Shown here: piece after piece, positions 1 through 7,313 of the stretch
Position numbering within the stretch: the first letter of the stretch is position 1
Layout of the letters: every line of letters begins with the position of its first letter
The notes under the pieces: model-generated
The model's database searches: none
Seen by the model: the letters and a program-made list of their open reading frames with translations, nothing else
Told to the model about the DNA's origin: nothing
NCBI GenBank assembly: GCA_900552425.1
Contig: URZR01000035.1
Coordinates: 1 to 12,977 of the forward strand
Direction: 5' to 3'
Length of the DNA stretch: 12,977 nt
From: an uncultured Collinsella sp.
GTDB taxonomy: Bacteria > Actinomycetota > Coriobacteriia > Coriobacteriales > Coriobacteriaceae
Made by a program: the position numbers and the translations under genes

Positions 1-1
1 C

Positions 2-43
2 GCAGCTTATGATGTGGCGATGGTGTACGCCGGAACTTTGTAA
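2..43 (+). CDS. Possible 3' end of an upstream gene (partial)
   Basis: Reading from base 2, one frame stays open for 13 codons (AAYDVAMVYAGTL) and ends in TAA at 41-43. The composition is plausible for the tail of a real protein, and the next promoter-like sequence lies about 50 bases downstream, so this could be the end of the gene preceding rho. In several actinobacteria homoserine/threonine biosynthesis genes precede rho, but thirteen residues are far too few to identify a family. It may also be chance. Confidence 0.3.
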   Translation, partial: AAYDVAMVYAGTL

Positions 44-91
44 AGAGCATCCCTTTTGACTAGTCGTTTAAGAACGTCCCCGATGACTAAG

Positions 92-119
92 TTGCAGGTG
101 GTTGCGGTTGTGTTACACT
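92..119 (+). promoter_or_regulatory. Putative sigma-70-type promoter for rho
   Basis: TTGCAG (92-97) and TACACT (114-119) are spaced by 16 bases, each close to the -35 and -10 consensus. Transcription would start near 126 and give a leader of about 137 bases before the rho start codon. A second AT-rich stretch, TATATA at 129-134, has no well-spaced -35 partner. The call rests on sequence resemblance only. Confidence 0.45.
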
Positions 120-164
120 AACACTGCGTATATAACGCAATCATCTCTATACAGATCAATGATG

Positions 165-236
165 TCCGTCGTTTTGAACGGAACTAGACTGTTTAGCCGC
201 CCTGAAGGTTTATGCAGGGAGCATGTGATCACAGGG
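165..236 (+). promoter_or_regulatory. Foldable segment in the rho mRNA leader
   Basis: The leader holds several small inverted repeats. TCCGT (165-169) pairs with ACGGA (178-182). CCCTG (200-204) can pair with CAGGG at 215-219 or, alternatively, with a second CAGGG at 232-236. A perfect 10-base palindrome TGTGATCACA lies at 224-233. Rho genes are often autoregulated by Rho-dependent termination in the leader in other bacteria. Whether these elements take part is inference. No known riboswitch was recognised. Confidence 0.3.
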
Positions 237-262
237 CTTGAAAAGAAAGTTGAGCAAACACT

Positions 263-2812
263 GTGTCTGATCAACAGCAAGAAATCGAAATAACGACGAC
301 GCAAGCCGCTCCCGCTGCACCGGTTGCGTCGGACCAGGTCGCGGCGCCCGCGCAAGCCTCGGCTCCCGAGACGCCTAAGGCTGCTTCGACGCCTGCGCCT
401 GCAACTGGTGAGGAGGCTGCTCCGGCAAAGCCCAGGCTCGCGCGCCGCACGGCCAAGCCTGCCGCTGACGGCGAGGAGGTCACCAAGCCCAAGCGCCGTA
501 CCACGCGCACGACGCGCGCCAAGCGCACCGTTGCAGCTGACTCCTCGGTGCCGATTTCCGATGAGGTCGCGCAGGCACGTGCGTTGGCGCAGATTAGCGA
601 GGCTCAGGTGGTGCGCGCCCGCCGTCGTGCTGCCGAGCGCGAGGCCGCGGCTCTGACCGAGCTTGCAGCTCCGTCTGTGCTCGAGACGCCTGCCGCCATC
701 GAGACCCCTGCCGCCGACCTGCCGACCGAGAAGCCGGCACCGCGCACACGCCGCCGCACGGCTGCTAAGGCCGAGCAAGTTGCGGAACAGGTAGCCCCCG
801 AGCTCACTGAGGCTTCGGTCCGTTCCGCGGCAGGGGAGGGCACATTGCCTGTTGAGCCCGCTGCGCCTGTCGAGGCCAACGAAGTTCCCGTTGTCGATCC
901 GGCTTTGCGCCCGCACCGTCGCGGTCGCAAGCCCAAGGCCTTTGTCGAGGCCGAGAAGGCCGCAGCAGCAGCCGCCGCCGCTCGGGATGCTGCGGCGACC
1001 GCCGAGTCTGCAACCGCTGCCGATGCACCCGTCCAGGATGCTACGACTTCCGAGGCCGCTCCCGCCGATGCCGAGCCTGCCGACGTCCGTCCCGGTCGCA
1101 GCCGTCGTACTGCTGCTAAGCGCACGTCCAAGGCCAAGGCTGCCAAGAAGGGTGCGTCCGAGGATTCTGCCGAGACGACCGCCGATGCGTCGACTGATGT
1201 CGCCAAGGCCCAGGACGTCGAACAGCCTGCGTCCGAGAAGCCCAAGCGCGGTCGTAAGAAGTCCGCTAAGGCCAAGGCCGCCGAGCAGCAGGCTGATGTC
1301 GAAGCGCAGATTGATTCCGGCGCCGAAGCCAATGACGCCGCTGCGGCCAATGTTGGCACCGCCGCAACCGATGGTGCCGCCCCCGCTGAGGGCGAAGACG
1401 GCACTCGTCCCAACCGTCGCCAGCACAAGCGCAACGACGAGCGCAACGAGCGTAAGGACGACCGCAACAACGACCGTCGCAACCGCCAGCGCGATCGCAA
1501 ACAGCGCAACAAGGAGCGTAATGCCGCTCCCACCGAGCCCACGCTTTCGCGCGAGGAACTCGCGGCCATGAAGGTCGCTGAGCTGCGCGAGAAGGCTAAG
1601 GAGTTCGAGATCGAGACGACCGGCAAGAAGAAGGCCGAGCTCGTCGAGGAAATCTACGTCACCGCTGCGAAGGCCGAGGGCTTCCGCGACATCAAGGGCA
1701 TTCTGCAGATTCGCCCGGACAGCTCCGGCATCATCCACGCCCATGGCTACATGAAGTCCAACGACGACGCCTTCGTGCCCGCCTACCTCATCCGCTCCGC
1801 GCGCCTGCGCACGGGCGACGTCATCGAGGGCTCGCTGCGTCCTTCGCGCGGCGGCGACAAGCGCGCCGGCCTCGCCAAAATCACGACCGTCAACGGTCTG
1901 GACCCCGAGCAGATTCGCAACCGTCCCAAGTTCGGCGACCTCACCCCGGTCTATCCCAACGAGCCGCTGCGCATGGAGCACGGCAAGGACTCTATTACCG
2001 GCCGCGCCATCGACATCGTGTCACCGATCGGCAAGGGCCAGCGCGGCCTGATCGTGTCCCCGCCCAAGGCCGGCAAGACCACGATCCTCAAGAAGATCTG
2101 CCAGTCTATCTCGATTAACAACCCCGAGGTGCACCTCATCTGCCTGCTCGTCGACGAGCGCCCCGAAGAGGTCACCGATATGCAGCGTTCCATCAAAGGC
2201 GAGGTTGTGGCGTCGACCTTCGATATGCCCGCCGACAACCACACTCGCGTGGCAGAGCTCGTCATCGAGCGCGCCAAGCGCATCGTGGAGCTGGGTGGCG
2301 ACGTCGTGGTGGTGCTCGACTCCATCACGCGTCTTGCCCGTGCCTACAACTTGGCGGCGCCCGCCTCAGGCCGCATCCTTTCGGGCGGCGTCGATTCGGC
2401 GGCCCTCTATCCGCCCAAGCGCTTCCTGGGCGCAGCCCGTAATATCGAGAATGGTGGCTCGCTCACCATCCTGGCCTCTGCCCTCATCGACACCGGTTCC
2501 AAGATGGACGAAGTCATCTTTGAGGAGTTCAAGGGTACCGGCAACATGGAGCTTAAGCTCGACCGCGACCTGGCCGACCGCCGCATCTTCCCGGCTATCG
2601 ACCCCGTTGCCTCCGGTACGCGTAACGAGGACCTGTTGGTCGACGAGCAGATGCGTCCGTTTGTCTTTGGTCTGCGTCGCATTCTTGCCGGCATGAACAA
2701 CACCGAGCGCGCAGCCGCATCGTTTATCAAGGGTCTTAAGGGCACCAACACCAATCAGGAGTTCCTGGTGCGTTCGGCCAAAAAACACAGCGACTACGAG
2801 CAGACGTTCTAG
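263..2812 (+). CDS. rho: Transcription termination factor Rho with long disordered N-terminal extension
   Basis: ATP-dependent hexameric RNA helicase that ends transcription at Rho-dependent sites; cytoplasmic. The protein has 849 residues, about twice the E. coli length. Residues 1-427 are a low-complexity Ala/Glu/Asp-rich extension with repeated Arg/Lys patches. It is followed by a Rho N-terminal helical domain (about 428-470), a cold-shock-like RNA-binding domain (about 476-550) and the RecA-like ATPase (about 565-845). The Walker A P-loop is PPKAGKT at 600-606. Further on come the Walker B segment ending VVVVLDSITR, the conserved RILSGGVD stretch, and the segment around DTGSKMDEVIFEEFKGTGN. 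The start is GTG at 263, because an in-frame TGA at 251 excludes anything upstream; the ribosome binding site is weak (GAAAG about 13 bases away). It appears monocistronic, with its own promoter and terminator. The core identification is secure. The extension is typical in kind for actinobacteria but long. Confidence 0.97.
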   Translation: MSDQQQEIEITTTQAAPAAPVASDQVAAPAQASAPETPKAASTPAPATGEEAAPAKPRLARRTAKPAADGEEVTKPKRRTTRTTRAKRTVAADSSVPISDEVAQARALAQISEAQVVRARRRAAEREAAALTELAAPSVLETPAAIETPAADLPTEKPAPRTRRRTAAKAEQVAEQVAPELTEASVRSAAGEGTLPVEPAAPVEANEVPVVDPALRPHRRGRKPKAFVEAEKAAAAAAAARDAAATAESATAADAPVQDATTSEAAPADAEPADVRPGRSRRTAAKRTSKAKAAKKGASEDSAETTADASTDVAKAQDVEQPASEKPKRGRKKSAKAKAAEQQADVEAQIDSGAEANDAAAANVGTAATDGAAPAEGEDGTRPNRRQHKRNDERNERKDDRNNDRRNRQRDRKQRNKERNAAPTEPTLSREELAAMKVAELREKAKEFEIETTGKKKAELVEEIYVTAAKAEGFRDIKGILQIRPDSSGIIHAHGYMKSNDDAFVPAYLIRSARLRTGDVIEGSLRPSRGGDKRAGLAKITTVNGLDPEQIRNRPKFGDLTPVYPNEPLRMEHGKDSITGRAIDIVSPIGKGQRGLIVSPPKAGKTTILKKICQSISINNPEVHLICLLVDERPEEVTDMQRSIKGEVVASTFDMPADNHTRVAELVIERAKRIVELGGDVVVVLDSITRLARAYNLAAPASGRILSGGVDSAALYPPKRFLGAARNIENGGSLTILASALIDTGSKMDEVIFEEFKGTGNMELKLDRDLADRRIFPAIDPVASGTRNEDLLVDEQMRPFVFGLRRILAGMNNTERAAASFIKGLKGTNTNQEFLVRSAKKHSDYEQTF

Positions 2813-2849
2813 GTTGTCATCCACGCGCAGCGATAGTCATCAATGCGAG

Positions 2850-2884
2850 AAAGGGTCGGGGCTTTGAGCCTCGGCCCTTTTCCA
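2850..2884 (+). terminator. Intrinsic terminator after rho
   Basis: A 13-bp stem (2850-2862 with 2868-2880, two G-U pairs, 5-base loop) begins AAAGGG and ends CCCTTT, followed by TTCC. It lies 38 bases after the rho stop codon. The U tract is short, so termination efficiency may be moderate. Confidence 0.75.
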
Positions 2885-2960
2885 TAGCGCCGCTCCGCGC
2901 TTATTTTTGACCGTAAGACCGACGAGCAGCAGGTTTCCCGTTTCAATCCGACATCGTCAC

Positions 2961-2989
2961 TTGCAATCGGAGGGTCGGTTTCGCATAAT
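2961..2989 (+). promoter_or_regulatory. Sigma-70-type promoter for the membrane protein/vanZ unit
   Basis: TTGCAA (2961-2966) and CATAAT (2984-2989) are separated by exactly 17 bases. The predicted start near 2996 gives a leader of about 130 bases. That leader contains a short hairpin GGGGC-ATA-GCCCC at 3047-3059, which lacks a U tract and is therefore not called a terminator. Confidence 0.6.
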
Positions 2990-3125
2990 AACTTTTAAGC
3001 TTCGCGACGGAAAACGCAGATGAAACGAACCATATACCGTTGCTTTGGGGCATAGCCCCGCTTCATCTTCTCTCGCGCAGCCAACTGAATGATGCGATTT
3101 GGGTGCTGGAAGATGGGGAGAGCTC

Positions 3126-4526
3126 ATGGCTTCTTCTGATGCAACACAACGAGCAGTCCTTGCCGGACTTTCGTGCGGGATCGGCCTTGCCGCTCCCGTG
3201 GTTATGTATGCCGCGACGCTGCCGTTTTCGTCGGTGAACGAGACGGTCGTGGCGGGTGCAGTTCCCTTCGCCGTGGGCGCGGTGGCGGGCGTGGGTATCT
3301 ATGCCGCCTCGCTGGGTATCTCCGAGTATCGTGCGCAGCGTGAAGAGCGTCTGTTCCAGCCCGATGCCATGGGCGGTGCCGCCAATCTCAATCAGCATCA
3401 AAGCGAGTTCAAGACCGCCTCGATTCCAGCTCAGCAGCAGGATGCGATTCCGTACGCTGCGGCTTCTGCTTCTCAGGCTCAGTCGGAGCAGTCTAACTCG
3501 GCATTCCTTTCCGGCCTGACTGGTGCGTTCCAGCGCCGTCATGCCGATGATGGTGTCCCTACCATCGCTCGAGCCGCAGATGCTATGGACGAGGCCGAGG
3601 CTTGGTCCATGATCGACAGCATGCTCGACGACGATTCGCCGGTGAGCTGCGACCCTGCGCGCTCGCGCGACGTCTATCAAGTCGCCATCGACGAGCTCAC
3701 CAACGGCGGGCAGACCGGCTCCTTCAATCGCGATGATATCGCCGCCGCGGCACGCGCCGTGTCGGGCTCCCAGGCCGCCCCTGCGGGCAGCACGGCGGCT
3801 TTCGTGGCACTCGTTGCCAACGCGGCGGTCAATAACGCCTACAGCGCTACCTCGGCGGACGCGAACGCTTCTGCCGATAATTCGTACGTTGATGAAGCCA
3901 TGACCGCGGACGAGGAGGCTGTTGCCGCCCGCCGTGCCGCCGAAAGCTCGCTTTGGGGCGCTCCTGCCCAGCAGCAGGCGGCTGAGGCTGCGCCGTACAA
4001 TGCAAACCTCGCCAGCATGCCTATCATCTCCGGTGCCGCGGGCATCGATCTCGATGACCTCGATGAGCCTGCAGCCATCACCGCATCGATTGATGCCCAA
4101 GATCGCATCGACACCGGCGACCTTCCGGACGCCTCGCTCGAGGTTGATGTCCCCATGGCCGATTACTCGGGCCACGAGGGTATGTGGGCCGCCGCCACCG
4201 CGATTCTGGATGAGATTGACGAGCCTGCTCCTGTTTCAGCCCCCGCTCCCGTCGCTGCCCCTCAGCCTGCTGCCCCCGCCTATGTCGGCCGTCACAGCGC
4301 TGTGTTCCCCGAGGATACTGCCCGTATCTCGCGTGAGAGCATCGAGCGGGCCGAGGCTATTGCCGCCGGCATTATGGAAAATCGTCGTCACGAGCGCGTC
4401 AATCAGATCCTCGAGGAAGAGATCGAGCGTCTTCAGTCCTCTACCGCCAAGCGTACGGGCCGTGCTTATCTGAGCGTTATCGAGGGCGGTACCGCCAGCT
4501 TCGCGCCGCTCCGTGCGGAGGCATAA
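3126..4526 (+). CDS. Uncharacterised membrane-anchored, Ala/Asp-rich protein
   Basis: I do not recognise the family. The protein has 466 residues from ATG at 3126, chosen over an in-frame TTG at 3099 because GGGGAG at 3115-3120 is well spaced for this ATG. Two hydrophobic segments at about residues 9-33 and 40-63 form a likely helical hairpin in the membrane. A charged turn (SEYRAQREER, 66-75) follows. Residues about 80-390 are Ala-, Asp-, Gln- and Ser-rich and probably largely disordered, with short possible helices (for example DVYQVAIDEL, 182-191) and a Pro/Ala-rich linker at about 366-386. The C-terminal part (about 396-440) is a charged helical or coiled-coil stretch, ending in a small hydrophobic patch (YLSVIEGG, 448-455). 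No catalytic motif is visible. It is the first gene of a unit with the VanZ-like gene 7 bases downstream. A cell-envelope role is a guess from the topology and this neighbour. Confidence 0.85.
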   Translation: MASSDATQRAVLAGLSCGIGLAAPVVMYAATLPFSSVNETVVAGAVPFAVGAVAGVGIYAASLGISEYRAQREERLFQPDAMGGAANLNQHQSEFKTASIPAQQQDAIPYAAASASQAQSEQSNSAFLSGLTGAFQRRHADDGVPTIARAADAMDEAEAWSMIDSMLDDDSPVSCDPARSRDVYQVAIDELTNGGQTGSFNRDDIAAAARAVSGSQAAPAGSTAAFVALVANAAVNNAYSATSADANASADNSYVDEAMTADEEAVAARRAAESSLWGAPAQQQAAEAAPYNANLASMPIISGAAGIDLDDLDEPAAITASIDAQDRIDTGDLPDASLEVDVPMADYSGHEGMWAAATAILDEIDEPAPVSAPAPVAAPQPAAPAYVGRHSAVFPEDTARISRESIERAEAIAAGIMENRRHERVNQILEEEIERLQSSTAKRTGRAYLSVIEGGTASFAPLRAEA

Positions 4527-4533
4527 CTTCTGC

Positions 4534-4983
4534 ATGGTTAAGATCAATCGAAAATGGGCGGTCGTAACCTGCCTGATGGCGCTCTTGATCTGGGGCAATT
4601 CGCTGGTTCCCGGCTCGGGGTCGGGCTCACTGAGCCTAACGGTCATGGAAGCTATCCGCGGTTTCCTGCACGGCGTGGGACTTCCATATGAATGGGTGAC
4701 CAACTTTGTTGTTCGTAAGTGCGCGCATTTTACCGAGTATTTGGTGCTCGGCATCCTGGCAACGCACGCCTTTGATTTTGAGGGCCGACGCACCTTTGAC
4801 GTGCTGCTGCCCACGGCAGTGTTCCTGCTGCTGATTCCCTCGATCGACGAGACGATTCAGCTCTTTGTGCCGGGACGCGCCGGCATGATCACCGATGTGA
4901 TGATCGACTGCTGTGGAGCGGCAACGGGCGTTGTGCTCCGATATCTCTTACGGTCGCTGATGTGCGCCAAAAAGGCCGCCTAA
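4534..4983 (+). CDS. VanZ-like family membrane protein
   Basis: A small integral membrane protein of 149 residues, resembling the VanZ family whose founding member gives low-level teicoplanin resistance. Most chromosomal relatives have no defined function. Family signatures are RKCAHFTEY at 61-69, DETIQLFVPGR at 105-115 and a following D121-x3-D125 stretch before a Gly-rich last helix. About four hydrophobic segments are visible (8-24, 54-76, 88-103, 122-140). I chose ATG 4534, preceded by GGAGG at 4517-4521 with a rather long 12-base spacing. A GTG at 4513 in the same frame would overlap the end of the upstream gene and has no better ribosome binding site. The gene is 7 bases after the uncharacterised membrane protein, so the two are probably co-transcribed. 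No vancomycin resistance genes are nearby, so a resistance role should not be assumed. Confidence 0.85.
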   Translation: MVKINRKWAVVTCLMALLIWGNSLVPGSGSGSLSLTVMEAIRGFLHGVGLPYEWVTNFVVRKCAHFTEYLVLGILATHAFDFEGRRTFDVLLPTAVFLLLIPSIDETIQLFVPGRAGMITDVMIDCCGAATGVVLRYLLRSLMCAKKAA

Positions 4984-5016
4984 GGACGCATTGTTTGGTC
5001 CTAGGCGGCCTTTTTT
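4969..5016. terminator. Strong bidirectional terminator between vanZ-like gene and fructokinase
   Basis: A stem of about 17 bp with one bulged A (4969-4986 with 4999-5016) is flanked by an A run on the left and a T run on the right. It can end transcripts from both directions: vanZ-like from the left and fructokinase from the right. The stop codon of the vanZ-like gene (4981-4983) lies inside the left arm. The gap from here to the fructokinase stop (5017-5098) shows nothing else of note. Confidence 0.9.
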
Positions 5017-5098
5017 ATTGGAGGGCTTATATGAGGTGTGGCGGCGTCGTTCCATAGGTCGGATTTGCCGGGTGCGCCACGCCCTGTGGGTGCGTCTG

Positions 5099-5986
5099 TT
5101 ACTGAAGCGCCTGTGCGCCTAGGGCCAGGCAGCCCATGATGCCCTGCTTGCCCTCGAGGCTGTTGTTGACGATATAGCTATCAATGTCGGCCATCTCGGG
5201 CGTGACGATGTAGCCGTTGAGCATCTCGGCGCACTTCTTGCGCGCGAGCGGCACGATGGGGGTGTGGTCGGCCACGCCGCCGCCGATGACGATCTTCTGC
5301 GGCGCATAGCACAGGATGTAGGTCATGAGCGCCTGCGCCAGATAGCCGGCGAGCAGATCCATGGCCTCCGGGTCATCGGCCATGTCTCCGGCGCTCTTGC
5401 CATCCCAGCGCCTTTTAACGCCGGGGCCGGCGATGAGGCCCTCGAGGCAGTTGTCGTGGAAGGGACAGCCGCTGTGCTCGCCAATGGTGTCGCGCGGGTC
5501 GCGCGTGACCAGGATGTGACCGGCCTCGGGATGCATCATGCCGTGCACGAGCTTACCGCCCGAGAGCACGCCAGCGCCCACGCCGGTACCGATGGTCAGA
5601 TACACCACGTCAGTGAGGCCCTGGGCGCAACCAAAGGTGACCTCGCCCAGGCAGGCGACGTTGACGTCGGTGTCGTAGCCGCAGGGAATATTGAGCTCGT
5701 TTTGGATGGTGCCCAGCAGGTCAAAGTAGCGCCATGCCGTTTTGGGCGTCTCCAGGATCTTGCCGTATTGGGGCGAGGCGGGGTTGACTGCGGTGGGGCC
5801 AAAGGCGCCGATGCCCAGCGCGGCGATGCCCTTGTTCGCAAACCATGCGTTGACGGCCTCGACGGTCTCCTGCGGGGTCGTGGTCGCGATCTGCTCGCAC
5901 TCCAGGACCATACCGTCTGCATAGCCCGTGGCGCAGACCATCTTGGTGCCGCCGGCCTCGAGCGCTCCGATAAGCTGCTCTGCCAT
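5099..5986 (-). CDS. scrK: ROK-family fructokinase
   Basis: Phosphorylates fructose to fructose 6-phosphate with ATP (EC 2.7.1.4); cytoplasmic. The protein has 295 residues, the usual size for Bacillus ScrK/GmuE-type enzymes. The N-terminal phosphate motif is GALEAGGTK (7-15). The GYDTDVN stretch (103-109) holds the probable catalytic aspartate D107. The second ATP motif is TIGTGVGAG (131-139), followed by HPEAGHI. H157, C174, H177 and C180 form the ROK zinc site, followed by LEGLIAGP, and IGGGV is at 234-238. The start is ATG at 5986, preceded by AGAGAGGAA at good spacing. Longer in-frame versions back to 6088 run through the promoter region and add residues without family resemblance. No sugar transporter or regulator is adjacent, so the gene appears to stand alone. 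Specificity for fructose is inferred from whole-protein resemblance, since other hexoses are possible in ROK kinases. Confidence 0.9.
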   Translation of the reverse strand: MAEQLIGALEAGGTKMVCATGYADGMVLECEQIATTTPQETVEAVNAWFANKGIAALGIGAFGPTAVNPASPQYGKILETPKTAWRYFDLLGTIQNELNIPCGYDTDVNVACLGEVTFGCAQGLTDVVYLTIGTGVGAGVLSGGKLVHGMMHPEAGHILVTRDPRDTIGEHSGCPFHDNCLEGLIAGPGVKRRWDGKSAGDMADDPEAMDLLAGYLAQALMTYILCYAPQKIVIGGGVADHTPIVPLARKKCAEMLNGYIVTPEMADIDSYIVNNSLEGKQGIMGCLALGAQALQ

Positions 5987-6022
5987 AGTATTCCTCTCTG
6001 GGACGAGTTGCTCCGTGACTAA

Positions 6023-6058
6023 AGTATAGCGCTCAAAAAAATAAATGAGGTCGCTATA
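6023..6058 (-). promoter_or_regulatory. Probable fructokinase promoter with flanking inverted repeat
   Basis: On the minus strand a good -10 box TATACT lies at 6028-6023, about 37 bases before the start codon. No convincing -35 box is seen; the spacer carries a run of seven T. The -10 overlaps one arm of a perfect 7-base inverted repeat, TATAGCG (6025-6031) and CGCTATA (6052-6058), which would suit a repressor or activator. The second arm lies beside the U run of the upstream aminotransferase terminator. Confidence 0.4.
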
Positions 6059-6099
6059 AAAAGAAACCTCGTGGCCCAACGGGTTCACGAGGTTTCTTT
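6054..6099 (-). terminator. Intrinsic terminator after the aminotransferase gene
   Basis: A perfect 14-bp stem (6060-6073 with 6086-6099) has a 12-base loop that itself contains CCC/GGG. Reading the minus strand, the stem is followed by TTTTTAT. It starts 25 bases after the aminotransferase stop and separates that gene from the fructokinase promoter. Confidence 0.9.
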
Positions 6100-6123
6100 A
6101 GTGCCTTTAGTTACTGACCGTCC

Positions 6124-7305
6124 TTACCCGCGCGGTTCGATTTTATCACGCAGAGACTTGAGGTTCTCCAGTGCCGCGTTAAGCGTCTCGTCTCGTTTGG
6201 CAAAGTGGAAACGAATCAGATGGTTGACGGGCTCGCGGAAGAAGCTCGAGCCGGGCACGGCGCCCACGCCCACCTTGGAGGCCAAATCCTCGCAGAAGTC
6301 GAGGTCGCTGTTATAGCCAAACTCCGAGATATCCATCATCACGTAGTAGGCGCCCTGCGGCACGTTGTGCGTGAGTCCGATGCTGTCGAGTCCCTGACAG
6401 AATAGGTCGCGCTTGGCGGTGTAGAGGTCGAGGACCTCCTGGTAATAGCTGTCGTCGAAGTTGAGGGCGGTGACGACGGCCTCTTGCAGGGGAGCGGCGG
6501 CGCCCACGGTGAGGAAGTCGTGAACCTTTTTGATGCGCTCGGTGATTTCGGCAGGAGCGATGGTGTAGCCCAGGCGCCAGCCGGTGATGGAGTAGGTCTT
6601 GGATAGCGAGCTGCAACTGATGGTGCGCTCAAACATGCCGGGCAGCGTGGCCATGTACACGTGCTCGTGGGGCGCGTAGACGATGTGCTCGTAGACCTCG
6701 TCGGTGATGCAGTAGGCGTCATACTTTTTGCACAGGTCGGCGATAAGGGTGAGCTCCTCGCGGGTAAAGACCTTGCCGCAGGGGTTGGACGGGTTGCATA
6801 GAACGATCGCCTTGGGATCGTTGTCGCGGAAGGCCGCCTCCAGGACCTCACGGTCAAAGTCAAAGGTGGGCGGGTTGAGCGGCACGTAGATAGGCTCCGC
6901 ACCCGAAAGGATCGTGTCGGCGCCGTAGTTCTCGTAGAATGGCGAGAAGATGACGACCTTGTCGCCGGGGTTCGTGACCGTCATCATGGCGGCCATCATG
7001 GCCTCGGTGGAGCCGCAGGTGACCACGATGTTCTCGTTGGGGTTGATCGGCATGCCCATAAAGTGCTCCTGCTTGGCGGCAAGCGCCTCGCGCATGGCCT
7101 GGGAGCCCCAGGTGATGGAGTACTGGTGGTAAAGCGGCTTGGGGTCGGTGGCAATGGTGCTGAGGCTATCGAGCAGCTGCGCCGGGGGATCGAAATCGGG
7201 GAAGCCCTGCGACAGGTTGACGGCACCATACTTGTTGGAGATGCGCGTCATGCGGCGGATGACCGAATCGGTAAACGCCGCCGTGCGGTTGGAGAGTTCT
7301 TTCAT
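6124..7305 (-). CDS. PLP-dependent class I/II aminotransferase
   Basis: A fold-type I aminotransferase of 393 residues, close in motif pattern to the aspartate/methionine/kynurenine aminotransferase group. The pattern NLSQGFPDFDPP (30-41) is typical of the kynurenine/methionine branch. PLP-site residues visible are N174 in NPSNPCG (171-177), D202 and Y205 in TDEVY, the Schiff-base lysine K236 in SSLSKTYS, and the substrate-carboxylate arginine R365 in LIRFHFA. The start is ATG at 7305, with AAAGGA suitably placed upstream. The frame is open for 52 more codons upstream, but these residues (rich in F, K and S) look non-coding and cover leader repeats. The substrate cannot be fixed from sequence; an aromatic or sulfur amino acid with 2-oxoglutarate is likely. 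The gene is monocistronic with its own terminator. Confidence 0.92.
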   Translation of the reverse strand: MKELSNRTAAFTDSVIRRMTRISNKYGAVNLSQGFPDFDPPAQLLDSLSTIATDPKPLYHQYSITWGSQAMREALAAKQEHFMGMPINPNENIVVTCGSTEAMMAAMMTVTNPGDKVVIFSPFYENYGADTILSGAEPIYVPLNPPTFDFDREVLEAAFRDNDPKAIVLCNPSNPCGKVFTREELTLIADLCKKYDAYCITDEVYEHIVYAPHEHVYMATLPGMFERTISCSSLSKTYSITGWRLGYTIAPAEITERIKKVHDFLTVGAAAPLQEAVVTALNFDDSYYQEVLDLYTAKRDLFCQGLDSIGLTHNVPQGAYYVMMDISEFGYNSDLDFCEDLASKVGVGAVPGSSFFREPVNHLIRFHFAKRDETLNAALENLKSLRDKIEPRG

Positions 7306-7313
7306 GCCTATCC

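Noticed and set aside
224..233. TGTGATCACA as a CRP-type operator
   Set aside because: CRP sites have six bases between the half-sites; here the halves are fused. It is kept only as a palindrome.
162..293. Possible upstream open frame of 43 codons overlapping the rho start
   Set aside because: It has no ribosome binding site and no recognisable protein; it is probably chance in the leader.
604..1626. Minus-strand 340-codon and overlapping plus-strand 239-codon frames within rho
   Set aside because: Both are low-complexity (Ser/Ala- or Pro/Arg-rich) shadows of the repetitive Rho extension.
113..1981. Long minus-strand open frame (622 codons) across the rho 5' half
   Set aside because: It is antisense to the strongly coding rho gene; long open frames opposite GC-rich genes arise from codon bias. 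It is Leu/Gly/Arg-rich without domain signatures.
3047..3059. GGGGC-ATA-GCCCC hairpin as a terminator before the membrane protein gene
   Set aside because: The stem is only 5 bp and no U tract follows; it would also block the gene's own promoter.
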